Part shown: piece by piece, positions 26,508-34,920 of the stretch | Numbering within the stretch: position 1 is the first letter of the stretch | Layout: the number at the start of each line of letters is the position of its first letter | NCBI GenBank assembly: GCA_902363835.1 | Contig: CABJBM010000015.1 | Span: 1-64,000, forward strand | DNA: 64,000 nt | DNA from: Lachnospiraceae bacterium | GTDB taxonomy: Bacteria; Bacillota; Clostridia; Lachnospirales; Lachnospiraceae | Direction of reading: 5' to 3' | Notes under the pieces: model-generated | Told to the model about the DNA's origin: nothing | The model's database searches: none | The model's input: the letters and a program-made list of their open reading frames with translations, nothing else | Program-made: the position numbers and the translations under genes

Positions 26508-26550
26508 ATACCGCAAGACAGCAGAAGTTCAGTTGTCTTGCGGTATTTTT
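26508..26550 (+). terminator. Terminator after the uracil permease gene
   Basis: A perfect 13-bp stem (ATACCGCAAGACA at 26508-26520, right arm 26534-26546) with a 13-nt loop and a TTTTT tail. The remaining sequence up to 26698 shows no convincing gene. Confidence 0.85.
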
Positions 26551-26698
26551 CGTATTAATGCCAGCAACGGGGCCAACCAATATTCCTGCATACTCTATTT
26601 TACTCTGAATTTGTAACAGGGAAAACACATAACAGAATTTTGGAGGGAATAAGATGGATTAAGAAAGAATTGAATGATGTGAAGAAGAGGAAAGAACA

Positions 26699-27316
26699 AT
26701 GCTGAATTATTTATGGGCCTTTATGATGCTGGTAGGAGTTCTTTGGGGGGCATTTCATGGGAATTTAAACGGGGTGACAGATGGGGCGCTGACCTCTGCA
26801 AAGGAAGCGGTGATGCTGTGCATAACCATGCTGGGGATCATGTCGTTTTGGAGCGGAATCATGGAAATAGGGCGAAAATCCGGGCTGATTGAACGAATGT
26901 CACAGAGAATGAGTCCAGTACTTCGTTTCCTTTTTCCAAGGATTCCCAAGGACCATCCATCCTTTGAATATATTTCTACCAATATTATCGCTAATATCCT
27001 AGGCCTTGGATGGGCGGCCACGCCGGCAGGGCTTAAGGCAATGGAGGCTTTAAAAGAACTGGAAGAAAAACGCAGAACAGGAGAGGTTTCCGGGAAATAT
27101 TCCCTTAATCCGGTTCCTGAGGGGACTGCAAATAATGAGATGTGCACCTTTCTCATCATTAATATTTCTTCCCTGCAGTTAATACCGGTCAATATGATCG
27201 CCTACAGGAGCCAGTACGGAAGCCCCAATCCAATGGCAGTGGTAGGGCCTGCGCTCATTGCCACTTTAATTTCAACGATTGTGGGCGTGGCAGCCTGCAA
27301 ACTGATGGACCGTTAG
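26699..27316 (+). CDS. spmA: Spore maturation protein A
   Basis: 205 aa membrane protein of the nucleoside-recognition-domain family. Characteristic pieces are GVTDGALTSAKEAV, SFWSGIMEIGRKSGL, the asparagine-rich TNIIANILGLGWAATPAG, and EGTANNEMCTFLIIN. SpmA acts with SpmB in spore core dehydration and heat resistance in Bacillus and Clostridium. Here spmB is not adjacent: a terminator follows within 30 nt. The protein length is about usual for SpmA, so this is not an SpmA-SpmB fusion. Confidence 0.88.
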   Translation: MLNYLWAFMMLVGVLWGAFHGNLNGVTDGALTSAKEAVMLCITMLGIMSFWSGIMEIGRKSGLIERMSQRMSPVLRFLFPRIPKDHPSFEYISTNIIANILGLGWAATPAGLKAMEALKELEEKRRTGEVSGKYSLNPVPEGTANNEMCTFLIINISSLQLIPVNMIAYRSQYGSPNPMAVVGPALIATLISTIVGVAACKLMDR

Positions 27317-27341
27317 GTATATCCATAGGGCTGTAATACTA

Positions 27342-27378
27342 TAAATCCCTTACTTTTTTAAGTGCGGGATTTATTTTT
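27342..27378 (+). terminator. Terminator after spmA
   Basis: TAAATCCC (27342-27349) pairs with GGGATTTA (27366-27373), followed by TTTTT. The next 390 nt, up to the GntR gene, are AT-rich and contain only the regulatory sites listed below. Confidence 0.7.
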
Positions 27379-27535
27379 ATGTCAAAAGGTTTAAATCATA
27401 GCCATACCTGAGTTAAGAGCAGGAATATGGTTGATTGTATTTCAGCATGACAGAATTATATTGTAAACAGACGTCTAAGTTTTAGAATTTATGAAGGCTT
27501 TTCTTTGTATTATCAACGTACAAAAGTACAAACAA

Positions 27536-27551
27536 CATACCAATTGGTATG
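27536..27551. promoter_or_regulatory. Palindrome upstream of the GntR operon
   Basis: CATACCAATTGGTATG is a perfect 16-nt palindrome about 115 nt upstream of the proposed -35 box. FadR-subfamily GntR regulators bind palindromes built of TGGT/ACCA halves. The half-site order here is inverted relative to UxuR-type sites, so the link to this GntR protein is uncertain. Confidence 0.4.
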
Positions 27552-27665
27552 ATAAGTATAGTAAAGGTCTGATGAATTATTATTAGTATTTGTATAATGT
27601 GCATAAATAAATTAGGGGTAAATTGTGATTTTATAATAATGATTCAAATAAACATAAAAATGGTA

Positions 27666-27694
27666 TTTACATACGTCATATGTTATGCTAATAT
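27666..27694 (+). promoter_or_regulatory. Promoter of the GntR-ABC-transketolase operon
   Basis: TTTACA (27666-27671), 17 nt, TAATAT (27689-27694) with TGC directly before the -10 box. It predicts a leader of about 90 nt that contains the inverted repeat at 27747-27765. Confidence 0.6.
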
Positions 27695-27746
27695 TAGGAC
27701 AGATGAAAGTTAAAAGTAACTAAATAGAAACAGTAAAAAGATTTAT

Positions 27747-27765
27747 TTGTATACAATTTATACAA
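27747..27765. promoter_or_regulatory. Candidate GntR operator in the leader of its own operon
   Basis: TTGTATA (27747-27753) and TATACAA (27759-27765) form a 7-bp inverted repeat with a 5-nt spacer, 24 nt before the gntR start codon. Its position downstream of the promoter suits a roadblock type of repression. Autoregulation is common for FadR-type regulators. Confidence 0.45.
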
Positions 27766-27789
27766 GCTGATTTGCGGAGAGGAGGAGGT

Positions 27790-28497
27790 ATGAGAAGGAA
27801 TACGGATAAGATGCAGAATATGGATGTTCTCCCTATGGCTACGGCTCAAAAGGTAAAAACCATGATTATCCAAAGAGAGATGAAGCCGGGAGACCGGCTG
27901 CCTACGGAGAAGGAACTGACAGAGGTTTTTGGAGTCAGCCGTTCTACGCTGAGAGAAGCCATGAAGTATTTAAGGGCTGAAAATGTAGTTGTCATCCGCC
28001 AGGGGAGCGGAACTTTTGTCAGTGCCGGAACAGGGATCGGGGAGGATCCCCTTGGGCTGCATTTTACGGATCAGAAGTATCTTATTCAGAATCTGTTTGA
28101 AACCCGGATGTTAATTGAACCTCAGATTGCAGGACTGGCGGTACAAAGGGCCACACCTCAGGATATTAAAAATCTTGAGAGACTGGTAGCGGAAATGGAC
28201 CAGATTCAGATCAACAGCACCGCTACGGCAGAGATGGATGTTCAGTTCCATACGGCTGTAGCAGAATGCACCCATAATGAAGTACTCATTCGGGTGGTAC
28301 CCATAATCAATGAATCCATCCGTAGGAGCCACGTAGAAACCCATAATGACCTGGAGAGCTTCAAACGGGCAAAACGAAGCCATAAAGGTATTTATAAAGC
28401 AATTGCCGACGGCAATTATATGGAGGCCAAATTTCTTGCTGAACGGCATGTGTGGGAAACACTAAATGATGTAAGGGAAAGGGAAGAACGAAAATGA
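27790..28497 (+). CDS. GntR-family transcriptional regulator (FadR subfamily)
   Basis: 235 aa. The N-terminal winged helix carries MKPGDRLPTEKELTEVFGVSRSTLREAMKYL and RQGSGTFV (quoted as short family blocks), and the C-terminal FCD domain has the usual helical fold with metal-ligand histidines near FHTAVAECTHN and AERHVWETL. Such proteins sense organic acids or sugars. The start at 27790 follows GGAGAGGAGGAGG; a TTG at 27772 lacks a site. It is the first gene of the sugar operon and overlaps the binding-protein gene by 4 nt, so it likely controls this operon. Confidence 0.9.
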   Translation: MRRNTDKMQNMDVLPMATAQKVKTMIIQREMKPGDRLPTEKELTEVFGVSRSTLREAMKYLRAENVVVIRQGSGTFVSAGTGIGEDPLGLHFTDQKYLIQNLFETRMLIEPQIAGLAVQRATPQDIKNLERLVAEMDQIQINSTATAEMDVQFHTAVAECTHNEVLIRVVPIINESIRRSHVETHNDLESFKRAKRSHKGIYKAIADGNYMEAKFLAERHVWETLNDVREREERK

Positions 28498-29846
28498 AAA
28501 AAGGGGTTATTGGAAAGAAAACAATGGCAGTGGTTCTGGCAGTTCTTATGGCCGGGGGAACCATGGCAGGCTGTTCTTCAGGCAGCAAAGAAGCTACGGC
28601 AACAGGTACAGAGACCACAACAGCAGGTGCACAAACTACAGCAGCAGGTACACAGACCACACCGGCAAAGGAGGGACAGGCTTCAAAACCATGTACCATA
28701 AAATTTCGTTATTGGGCCGACAATACGGACTACTCCCAGCTTATGCAGGATATTATCAAGAAGTTTAATGATGAAAACGGCAAAGGAATTACCGTTGTAG
28801 GAGAAGAAAGCCCATGGGATGGAGGAGCATATTCAGAGAATCTATTTAACGCTAAAATGGGTGGCGGAGATATTGACTGCGCCACATGGAAGCTCACCTC
28901 CACACCATTATTTGTAAACAACGATTTGTTGGCTGACTTAACACCAATGATTGATGCCTGGGATAAAAAAGATGAAATTGATGATAACATTTATGACATT
29001 ATGAAAAAAGCCGGAGATATGGAGCGAATCCATGTAATGCCATGGAACATTCAGGTTCTGTATGTATATTACAGGCCATCCATCTTCAAACAGGCAGGGA
29101 TAGAGGTTCCGAAGACTTATGAAGAATTCTTACAGGCCATAGAAAAGTGCACTATGGATACCAATGGGGATGGAAAAACCGACGTATACGGCTTTGGCAT
29201 GAGAGGGGCAAAGGGCGGTCAGGAGCCATGGGGCAGCTTTGTATATGGACGGGGCGGCAGCTTTGAGGACTTAACAACACCTGAGGCAGTACAGGGCATG
29301 CAGGATTTCATTGATATTTATAAAAAGGGCTATGTGCCTCCCACAGCAACCAGCGACGGATTCAGTGAGATCATTGCCAACTTCCAGTCAGGGCTGACAG
29401 CCATGACCATTCATCATACAGGTTCCAGCAAGGATATGGAAAAGCTGCTGGGAGATGATGTATCTGCATTTGCGTTCCCGGCAGGTAAGGGTCAATGGAC
29501 ATCAATGGGAGACACGGAAACAGTTATATTTGAATCCTGTGAAAACAAAGAGGCAGCCTTTGAGTGGGTATCCTATCTGGCAGCAGGAGAAGGCCAGAAA
29601 ATGTGGTGTGAAGGAACTGGAAATGTTCCGGTAAGTAAAAGTGTCCAGGAGACTGACTTTTTCCAGAATAACCGCTTTATGAAAGCCTCCATTGATGGAC
29701 AGAAGTTTGCAGGTATCATTCCGATTCTTGATACAACTACAGAATGGATTTCCACGCTGTGGCCCAATACCGTTTCTCAGGCACTGACCGGCGGCATATC
29801 TGCCGAAGAGTGTATGAAGACTTTACAGGCCGGATTATATCAATAA
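28494..29846 (+). CDS. Sugar-binding lipoprotein, ABC transporter family 1
   Basis: 450 aa. A signal peptide ends in a lipobox (GGTMAGCSS), followed by a low-complexity Thr/Ala/Gln linker made of tandem TTAGAQ/TAAGTQ-like repeats (about residues 32-55) and an extracellular solute-binding domain type 1 (CUT1 class). Typical pieces are KKFNDENGKG, ATWKLTST and PKTYEEFLQAIEKC. An EF-hand-like DTNGDGKTDVYGFG is present. It delivers an oligosaccharide or sugar to the permeases encoded next. Translation overlaps gntR by 4 nt. Confidence 0.9.
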   Translation: MKKGVIGKKTMAVVLAVLMAGGTMAGCSSGSKEATATGTETTTAGAQTTAAGTQTTPAKEGQASKPCTIKFRYWADNTDYSQLMQDIIKKFNDENGKGITVVGEESPWDGGAYSENLFNAKMGGGDIDCATWKLTSTPLFVNNDLLADLTPMIDAWDKKDEIDDNIYDIMKKAGDMERIHVMPWNIQVLYVYYRPSIFKQAGIEVPKTYEEFLQAIEKCTMDTNGDGKTDVYGFGMRGAKGGQEPWGSFVYGRGGSFEDLTTPEAVQGMQDFIDIYKKGYVPPTATSDGFSEIIANFQSGLTAMTIHHTGSSKDMEKLLGDDVSAFAFPAGKGQWTSMGDTETVIFESCENKEAAFEWVSYLAAGEGQKMWCEGTGNVPVSKSVQETDFFQNNRFMKASIDGQKFAGIIPILDTTTEWISTLWPNTVSQALTGGISAEECMKTLQAGLYQ

Positions 29847-29859
29847 GGAATCGAAAGGT

Positions 29860-29886
29860 GAGGGGGCTGCAAAAAGGCGGCCCCTT
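29860..29886 (+). terminator. Hairpin between binding-protein and permease genes
   Basis: AGGGGGCTGC and GCGGCCCCTT pair (with a G-T pair) around AAAAAG. There is no T-run, so it is more likely a 3'-end stabiliser that raises binding-protein mRNA over permease mRNA, as is common in CUT1 operons, than a full terminator. Confidence 0.55.
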
Positions 29887-29909
29887 CCGGTTGGGAGGGA
29901 GAACTATCG

Positions 29910-30782
29910 ATGGTTAAAAAACGGACCATATGGCCGTATGTACTGGTGGCTCCGGCAGTGATTATTATTTTGTGTGTGGTGTTTATACCGGTTATGAATG
30001 CAATTCTTATGAGCTTTCAGAACTATGATCTTCGAAGACCGAAAGAGATTGCATTTCATGGGCTGACCAATTATGCCTCTGCTTTTAAGGATCCCCTGTT
30101 CTGGGGAGCTCTTATCCGAACTATTTTATGGGTGGTATGCGGAGTTGGTTTTCAGTTTTTGTTCGGGTTTATTCTGGCACTTCTCTTAAATCAGGAGTTT
30201 TTCGGGAGGGGAGTGGTGAGGGCGGTCAGTATGATACCCTGGGTTACGCCTGGAGTCTTAATCGGGTTGATGTGGAGATGGATTTATGACGGCAACTTTG
30301 GTGTTCTGAATGATCTGCTTTTAAAGCTTCATGTTATTTCGGATAAAATCCCTTTTCTGTCCCAGGTGTCAACCGCATTTCCCAGTGTCATTGTGACCAT
30401 TATCTGGCAGGGGATTCCGTTTTTTGCGCTTATGCTTCTGGCAGCTTTACAGGGCGTATCCTCAGAAATATATGAAGCTTCCAGCATAGACGGAGCAGCG
30501 GCGTGGCAGAAACTTTTTTATATAACCATTCCATCCATTAAGAATACAATTTTTGTTACGGCGCTGCTTCGTGTTATCTGGGTTGCCAATTCAGTGGATG
30601 TAATTTTTAACATGACCGAAGGCGGGCCGGCGTATTCGACCCAGACGCTCAGCGTTTATATATTCAACAAGGGAAATGCACTGAATCTGGGTTATGCATC
30701 TGCAATGGCGTTATTGCTGGCAGTACTGCTTTTGTTTGCTGCAGTCCCGTACTTAAAAATGAATTTCAAAGGGGAGGAGTAA
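29910..30782 (+). CDS. Sugar ABC transporter permease (MalF type)
   Basis: 290 aa with six predicted membrane segments and the EAA loop YEASSIDGAAAWQKLFYITIP (read as EASSIDGA and FYITIP blocks), which contacts the ATPase. It pairs with the MalG-type permease encoded 3 nt downstream. No ATPase gene lies in this operon, so a shared MsmX-type ATPase encoded elsewhere probably energises it, as usual for CUT1 systems of Firmicutes. Confidence 0.9.
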   Translation: MVKKRTIWPYVLVAPAVIIILCVVFIPVMNAILMSFQNYDLRRPKEIAFHGLTNYASAFKDPLFWGALIRTILWVVCGVGFQFLFGFILALLLNQEFFGRGVVRAVSMIPWVTPGVLIGLMWRWIYDGNFGVLNDLLLKLHVISDKIPFLSQVSTAFPSVIVTIIWQGIPFFALMLLAALQGVSSEIYEASSIDGAAAWQKLFYITIPSIKNTIFVTALLRVIWVANSVDVIFNMTEGGPAYSTQTLSVYIFNKGNALNLGYASAMALLLAVLLLFAAVPYLKMNFKGEE

Positions 30783-30785
30783 AGG

Positions 30786-31622
30786 ATGAAGAAACAACCT
30801 GATATAAAACGGATTCTGTGTGTGTATCTGCCGTTGATTGCAATGCTTATCTTTATTTTGTTCCCGTTCTATTGGACACTTGTCACATCCTTGAAACCAC
30901 AGGATGAGCTGTACGGCATGGTAGTTACCTACCTGCCCAGAGCCATCACCTTTGAATCTTACCGGAAGCTTTTTACCACTACGGTTAATTTCCTGGCAGC
31001 GATAAAGAACAGCTTTGTGGTGGCAGCAATAACGACTCTTGTATCCTTGACTGCCTCCACGCTTGCGGCTTATGCCTTTTCCAGATACCAGTTTGCCGGC
31101 AGAAAGCTTCTCATGTGCACGTTCCTCTGCAACAATATGTTTCCTACGGTATTATTGCTGATTCCCCTTTATTCCATTATGCGCAAGATGGGACTTTTGT
31201 TCACGCCTGCTTCCCTTGTATTATCTTATACCACCTTTACCATTCCATTTTCCGTATGGCTGCTGTTAGGGTTTTTAAATGATCTTCCCATGTCCCTGGA
31301 AGAAGCAGCCCTGGTAGATGGCTGCAACCGGGGCGTTGCTTTTGTGAAGATCATTCTTCCCATACTGGGACCTTGTCTGGTGGCTACAGGGGTTTATATT
31401 TTTATGACATCATGGAATGAATACACCTTTGCAGTGATGTTTACCAATACAGAGACGCGTACCATTCCGGTGGCCTTGAAAAGCCTGATCGGACAATTAG
31501 GGGTTCAGTGGGATTTGCTGACAGCAGGAGGCATCATAACCATTATTCCGGTATGCATCATGTTCTTTTTTGCACAGAAGCGGTTAGTGGAAGGGTTAAC
31601 AGCAGGAGCCGTAAAAGGCTGA
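30786..31622 (+). CDS. Sugar ABC transporter permease (MalG type)
   Basis: 278 aa with six membrane segments. The EAA loop reads LEEAALVDGCNRGVAFVKIILP (key residues EEAALVDG), and the N-terminus has the usual LFPFYWTLVTSLK. It completes the membrane channel with the preceding permease. The transketolase gene follows 23 nt later, linking import to sugar rearrangement. Confidence 0.9.
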   Translation: MKKQPDIKRILCVYLPLIAMLIFILFPFYWTLVTSLKPQDELYGMVVTYLPRAITFESYRKLFTTTVNFLAAIKNSFVVAAITTLVSLTASTLAAYAFSRYQFAGRKLLMCTFLCNNMFPTVLLLIPLYSIMRKMGLLFTPASLVLSYTTFTIPFSVWLLLGFLNDLPMSLEEAALVDGCNRGVAFVKIILPILGPCLVATGVYIFMTSWNEYTFAVMFTNTETRTIPVALKSLIGQLGVQWDLLTAGGIITIIPVCIMFFFAQKRLVEGLTAGAVKG

Positions 31623-31645
31623 GTTATATATAAGGAGGAAAACAA

Positions 31646-32446
31646 ATGCAGTACAATAAGAAAGCAAAAGAACTGCGGGCTGAAATTCTTAAAATGTTAT
31701 TTGCCTGTCAGTCCGGGCATCCGGGAGGATCCTTATCCTGTGTTGAGATGCTCATGGCACTCTATTATGAAGTGATGAATGTGGATCCAAAGGATCCGGA
31801 TAAGCCGGACAGGGATCGTCTGGTATTGAGCAAAGGCCATGCATGCCCTGCATTGTATGCGGTACTGGCGGATCTGGGGTATTTTCCCAAGGAAGATTTA
31901 GCGGGCTTAAGACAGATTGACAGTCACTTACAGGGACATCCGGATTGTACAAAGACTCCGGGGGTGGATATGAACACCGGCTCCCTGGGCCAGGGGGCAT
32001 CTTTGGCAATGGGCCTGGCTTTGGCTGCCAAACATGGGGGTGCATCCTATAACGTGTATGCAATCCTTGGAGATGGAGAGTGCCAGGAAGGGCTTGTATG
32101 GGAGGCGGCCATGGCTGCGGCTCATTATAAGCTTGATAATCTTACGTTTCTGCTGGATTATAACAAGCTGCAGATTGACGGATGCAATGCAGAGGTCATG
32201 AGCCTGGGAGGTATTGTGAAAAAATATGAAGCGTTTGGATTTGAATGCTTTGAAGTGGACGGACATGATATCTCTGCCATAACAGCAGCCTTAAAGGCGC
32301 CGGTAAAAGGTAAACCGAAGTTTATCTGCTGTAATACCATAAAGGGAAAAGGGGTTTCCTTTATGGAAGACCAGTCTGGCTGGCACGGAAGACCAATGAA
32401 TGCAGAAGAATTTGCCCAGGCAATGAAAGAGCAGGAGGTAGAGTAA
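31646..32446 (+). CDS. Transketolase, N-terminal (thiamine diphosphate-binding) subunit
   Basis: 266 aa, corresponding to the first half of transketolase. It has the conserved SGHPGGSLSCVEM, HACPALYA, and the thiamine diphosphate/Mg motif GDGECQEGLVWEAA with the downstream asparagine. Split transketolases work as heterotetramers with the C-terminal subunit, whose gene overlaps this stop by one base. A full-length transketolase is encoded separately at 45025, so this pair is likely specialised for the sugar imported by the operon. Confidence 0.92.
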   Translation: MQYNKKAKELRAEILKMLFACQSGHPGGSLSCVEMLMALYYEVMNVDPKDPDKPDRDRLVLSKGHACPALYAVLADLGYFPKEDLAGLRQIDSHLQGHPDCTKTPGVDMNTGSLGQGASLAMGLALAAKHGGASYNVYAILGDGECQEGLVWEAAMAAAHYKLDNLTFLLDYNKLQIDGCNAEVMSLGGIVKKYEAFGFECFEVDGHDISAITAALKAPVKGKPKFICCNTIKGKGVSFMEDQSGWHGRPMNAEEFAQAMKEQEVE

Positions 32447-33372
32447 TGGGGAAGTCACTGAGAGTTGCTTATGGAGAATCTCTTGTAAAATTAGGTGCGG
32501 AGAATGAAAAGGTAGTGGTGCTGGATGCGGATTTGGCACATGCCACCCAGACCTGTATGTTTCAGGAAAAATATCCGGATCGTTTCTATAATATGGGAAT
32601 TGCAGAAGCAAATATGATGTGTGCCGCAGCAGGTTTTGCAAATACCGGATACATACCCTTTGCCAGTACCTTTGCATTATTTGGAGCAGGACGGGCTTAT
32701 GAGCAGATCCGTAATTCCATCTGCTATACCAATGCAAATGTGAAGTTCGGTTTTTCCCATTCCGGCCTTTCCGTAGGAGAAGACGGCGGAAGCCACCAGT
32801 CTTTTGAAGACATTGCTCTTATGAGGGAAATGCCCCATATGACCATCTTTGTACCCTGTGATCCGGCGGAAACGGAGAAAGCCGTGATGGCTGCGGCTGA
32901 AATAAACGGACCGGTATACATTCGGGTGGCAAGGCCGGTCTGCAAGGATATTACAACCCCGGAGACCCCGTTTATACCGGGAAAGGCCAATGTGATGAAG
33001 GAAGGGAATGATGTCTGCATCATATCCTGTGGTCTGATGATCCCTGAGGCATTACAGGCAGCCGGGGAGCTTGAAAAGGAAGGCATTCATGCGGCGGTTG
33101 TGAATATGCATACCATCAAACCGATTGATAGAGACATCATTTTAAAAATGAATGAAACCTGCAAAGGCATTGTGACCATAGAGGAACATTCTGTGATTGG
33201 CGGGCTTGGGTCAGCGGTGGCAGAGGTCCTGGCCGGGCATATGGGCGCTAAATTTACGTCATTGGGAATACAGGATAAGTTTGGTAAATCCGGAAAGCCG
33301 GAAGAGCTTTTTGAAGCTTATGGACTCACTGCCGGACATGTGGCAAAAGCCTGCAGAAATATGCTGGATTAA
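32446..33372 (+). CDS. Transketolase, C-terminal subunit
   Basis: 308 aa containing the pyrimidine-binding and C-terminal transketolase domains. It shows the conserved glutamate in NMGIAEANM, the substrate-binding HSGLSVGEDGGSHQ, and a final domain with VNMHTIKPID and EEHSVIGGLG. Its active site forms at the interface with the N-terminal subunit. It follows that gene with a TAATG overlap. Confidence 0.92.
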   Translation: MGKSLRVAYGESLVKLGAENEKVVVLDADLAHATQTCMFQEKYPDRFYNMGIAEANMMCAAAGFANTGYIPFASTFALFGAGRAYEQIRNSICYTNANVKFGFSHSGLSVGEDGGSHQSFEDIALMREMPHMTIFVPCDPAETEKAVMAAAEINGPVYIRVARPVCKDITTPETPFIPGKANVMKEGNDVCIISCGLMIPEALQAAGELEKEGIHAAVVNMHTIKPIDRDIILKMNETCKGIVTIEEHSVIGGLGSAVAEVLAGHMGAKFTSLGIQDKFGKSGKPEELFEAYGLTAGHVAKACRNMLD

Positions 33373-33387
33373 TGGGAGGATAAAATC

Positions 33388-33783
33388 ATGGATATTGCTG
33401 TTTACGAGTTTGCGGGCGAAGGAATGCAGAGAGTATTTGAAAATGAAAAATGGACCGTTGGCATCAAAAACTGGAAACCGGCTAATGATGTGGAAGGAAT
33501 TGACTGCCTGGAAAGGCATAACAAAACGGATGAGCTTTTTGTACTTGTAGAGGGAGCGTGTACTCTTGTTTATGCCAATGAATCAGAAAAAAGCCTGGAA
33601 TTTGGCGCGGTTCACATGCAGCCTGATAAGGTATATAACATTCCGGCAACCCTGTGGCATAACACCATTACCCGGAAAGATACTAAAATGATTTTAATTG
33701 AAGATTCCAATACTTCTATGGATAACAGTGATATTTTAGAACTGGATAAAGAGCAGATCGCCAAGGTAAGAAGTCTGGCCTGA
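33388..33783 (+). CDS. Small cupin-fold protein of unknown function
   Basis: 131 aa. It has a cupin-like plan: RHNKTDELFVLVEGACTLV gives the first His/Glu-type metal motif and PATLWHNTI the second histidine. No exact function is recognised. Cupins of this size in sugar operons include isomerases and epimerases. Being placed between the transketolase and transaldolase genes, it may isomerise or sequester an intermediate, which is inference. It follows the transketolase by 15 nt. Confidence 0.75.
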   Translation: MDIAVYEFAGEGMQRVFENEKWTVGIKNWKPANDVEGIDCLERHNKTDELFVLVEGACTLVYANESEKSLEFGAVHMQPDKVYNIPATLWHNTITRKDTKMILIEDSNTSMDNSDILELDKEQIAKVRSLA

Positions 33784-33804
33784 TAAGGTAAGGAGAAACA
33801 CGGT

Positions 33805-34461
33805 ATGAAATTTTTTATTGATACGGCCAATACAGAAGATATCAGAACAGCCAATGATATGGGAATCATCTGCGGGGTGACCACCAATCCGTCTTTGATC
33901 GCAAAGGAGGGAAGGGATTTTAAAGAGGTTATTAGGGAAATCACTGAGATGGTGGAAGGGCCTGTCAGCGGAGAAGTGAAAGCGACTACCGTTGATGCAG
34001 AAGGGATGATACGGGAAGGCCGGGAAATCGCAGCCATCCATCCCAACATGGTTGTTAAAATACCTATGACAACAGAGGGACTAAAAGCTGTTAAAGTATT
34101 AACGAAAGAAGGAATAAAGACCAATGTAACTCTGGTATTTTCGGCTGCACAGGCTCTTTTGGCAGCTCGTGCAGGTGCTGCCTATGTTTCCCCGTTTATG
34201 GGGCGTCTTGATGATATTTCCATGAAAGGCATTGTACTCATCAGGGAAATAACGGATATTTTTAAGAAACATAATATTAAAACAGAGATCATTGCTGCCA
34301 GCATCCGCAATCCCATTCATGTAATTGATTGTGCAATGGCTGGAGCTGATCTTGCCACTGTTCCCTATAAGATATTGGAGCAAATGGTAAATCATCCGCT
34401 TACGATTCAGGGAATTGCCAAGTTCCAGGCTGATTATAAGGCTGTATTCGGGGAAGTGTAA
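33805..34461 (+). CDS. FSA-type transaldolase (fructose-6-phosphate aldolase family)
   Basis: 218 aa, the short transaldolase/FSA class. The N-terminus [13 protein letters not shown], the [14 protein letters not shown] loop, the Schiff-base lysine in MVVKIPMT and the C-terminal phosphate site are present. True transaldolases and fructose-6-phosphate aldolases are hard to tell apart in this class. Here it ends an operon containing a split transketolase, which favours a role in carbon rearrangement of the imported sugar. No sugar kinase accompanies it. Confidence 0.9.
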   Translation: MKFFIDTANTEDIRTANDMGIICGVTTNPSLIAKEGRDFKEVIREITEMVEGPVSGEVKATTVDAEGMIREGREIAAIHPNMVVKIPMTTEGLKAVKVLTKEGIKTNVTLVFSAAQALLAARAGAAYVSPFMGRLDDISMKGIVLIREITDIFKKHNIKTEIIAASIRNPIHVIDCAMAGADLATVPYKILEQMVNHPLTIQGIAKFQADYKAVFGEV

Positions 34462-34470
34462 AAGGAAGCG

Positions 34471-34512
34471 CTGCAGGATGGAGTGATGATCCCACCATTC
34501 TGCAGTGTTCTA
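34471..34512. terminator. Hairpin ending the sugar operon
   Basis: CTGCAGGATGG (34471-34481) pairs with CCATTCTGCAG (34495-34505) including one G-T pair, followed by TGTTCTATTATTT. It lies between the transaldolase gene and the convergent TSCPD gene and may serve both. Confidence 0.55.
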
Positions 34513-34516
34513 TTAT

Positions 34517-34765
34517 TTACTGTAATCCTTCTTTGTATTGCTTCAATGCTTCCGCAAGCTGGTCCGGGCAGGAAGTGGGCCTGTAGCCGCACTGGATTCC
34601 TTCCAGCCTTCTTATGGCTTCATCTACATCCATTCCTTCCACCAGGCGGGACACGCCCTGGGTATTGCCGGAGCATCCCCCTACAAACTGGACTTGAACC
34701 AGTTTGTTGTTTTCCACCTCAAAATCGATTTCCCTGGAACAGACGCCGTGTGTTTTATATTTCAT
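34517..34765 (-). CDS. TSCPD domain protein (TIGR03905 type)
   Basis: 82 aa. The pattern VCSREIDFEVENNKLVQ, GGCSGNTQGVSRLVEGM and the terminal TSCPDQLAEAL, which names the domain, identify it. Related domains occur at the C-terminus of class II ribonucleotide reductases, but the stand-alone protein has no established role; its conserved cysteines suggest metal binding. The start at 34765 follows GGAGG by 8 nt, whereas an ATG at 34780 lacks one. Confidence 0.85.
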   Translation of the reverse strand: MKYKTHGVCSREIDFEVENNKLVQVQFVGGCSGNTQGVSRLVEGMDVDEAIRRLEGIQCGYRPTSCPDQLAEALKQYKEGLQ

Positions 34766-34812
34766 TTCTGATTCCTCCAATTTATAAACCCTTTACTGTT
34801 ACGAACTCTAGA

Positions 34813-34842
34813 ATTATAGCGAAATTCAATCAAGGTTGTCAA
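34813..34842 (-). promoter_or_regulatory. Promoter of the TSCPD gene
   Basis: On the minus strand a consensus TTGACA (34842-34837), 18 nt, and TATAAT (34818-34813). The leader is about 40 nt. Confidence 0.65.
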
Positions 34843-34849
34843 TAGTTCT

Positions 34850-34877
34850 TTGCAAACTAGCTGTTACCCATTATAAT
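34850..34877 (+). promoter_or_regulatory. Promoter of mtnN
   Basis: TTGCAA (34850-34855), 16 nt, TATAAT (34872-34877). It lies back to back with the TSCPD promoter. Confidence 0.65.
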
Positions 34878-34920
34878 AGAAGACACTATAAAAAAGAAAT
34901 ATATGGAAAGGGAGAAAAAT

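Noticed and set aside
27790..34461. Naming the operon as a sulfoquinovose or apiose pathway
   Set aside because: The required glycosidase, kinase, isomerase or dehydrogenase markers are missing, and transketolase subfamily cannot be decided by eye.
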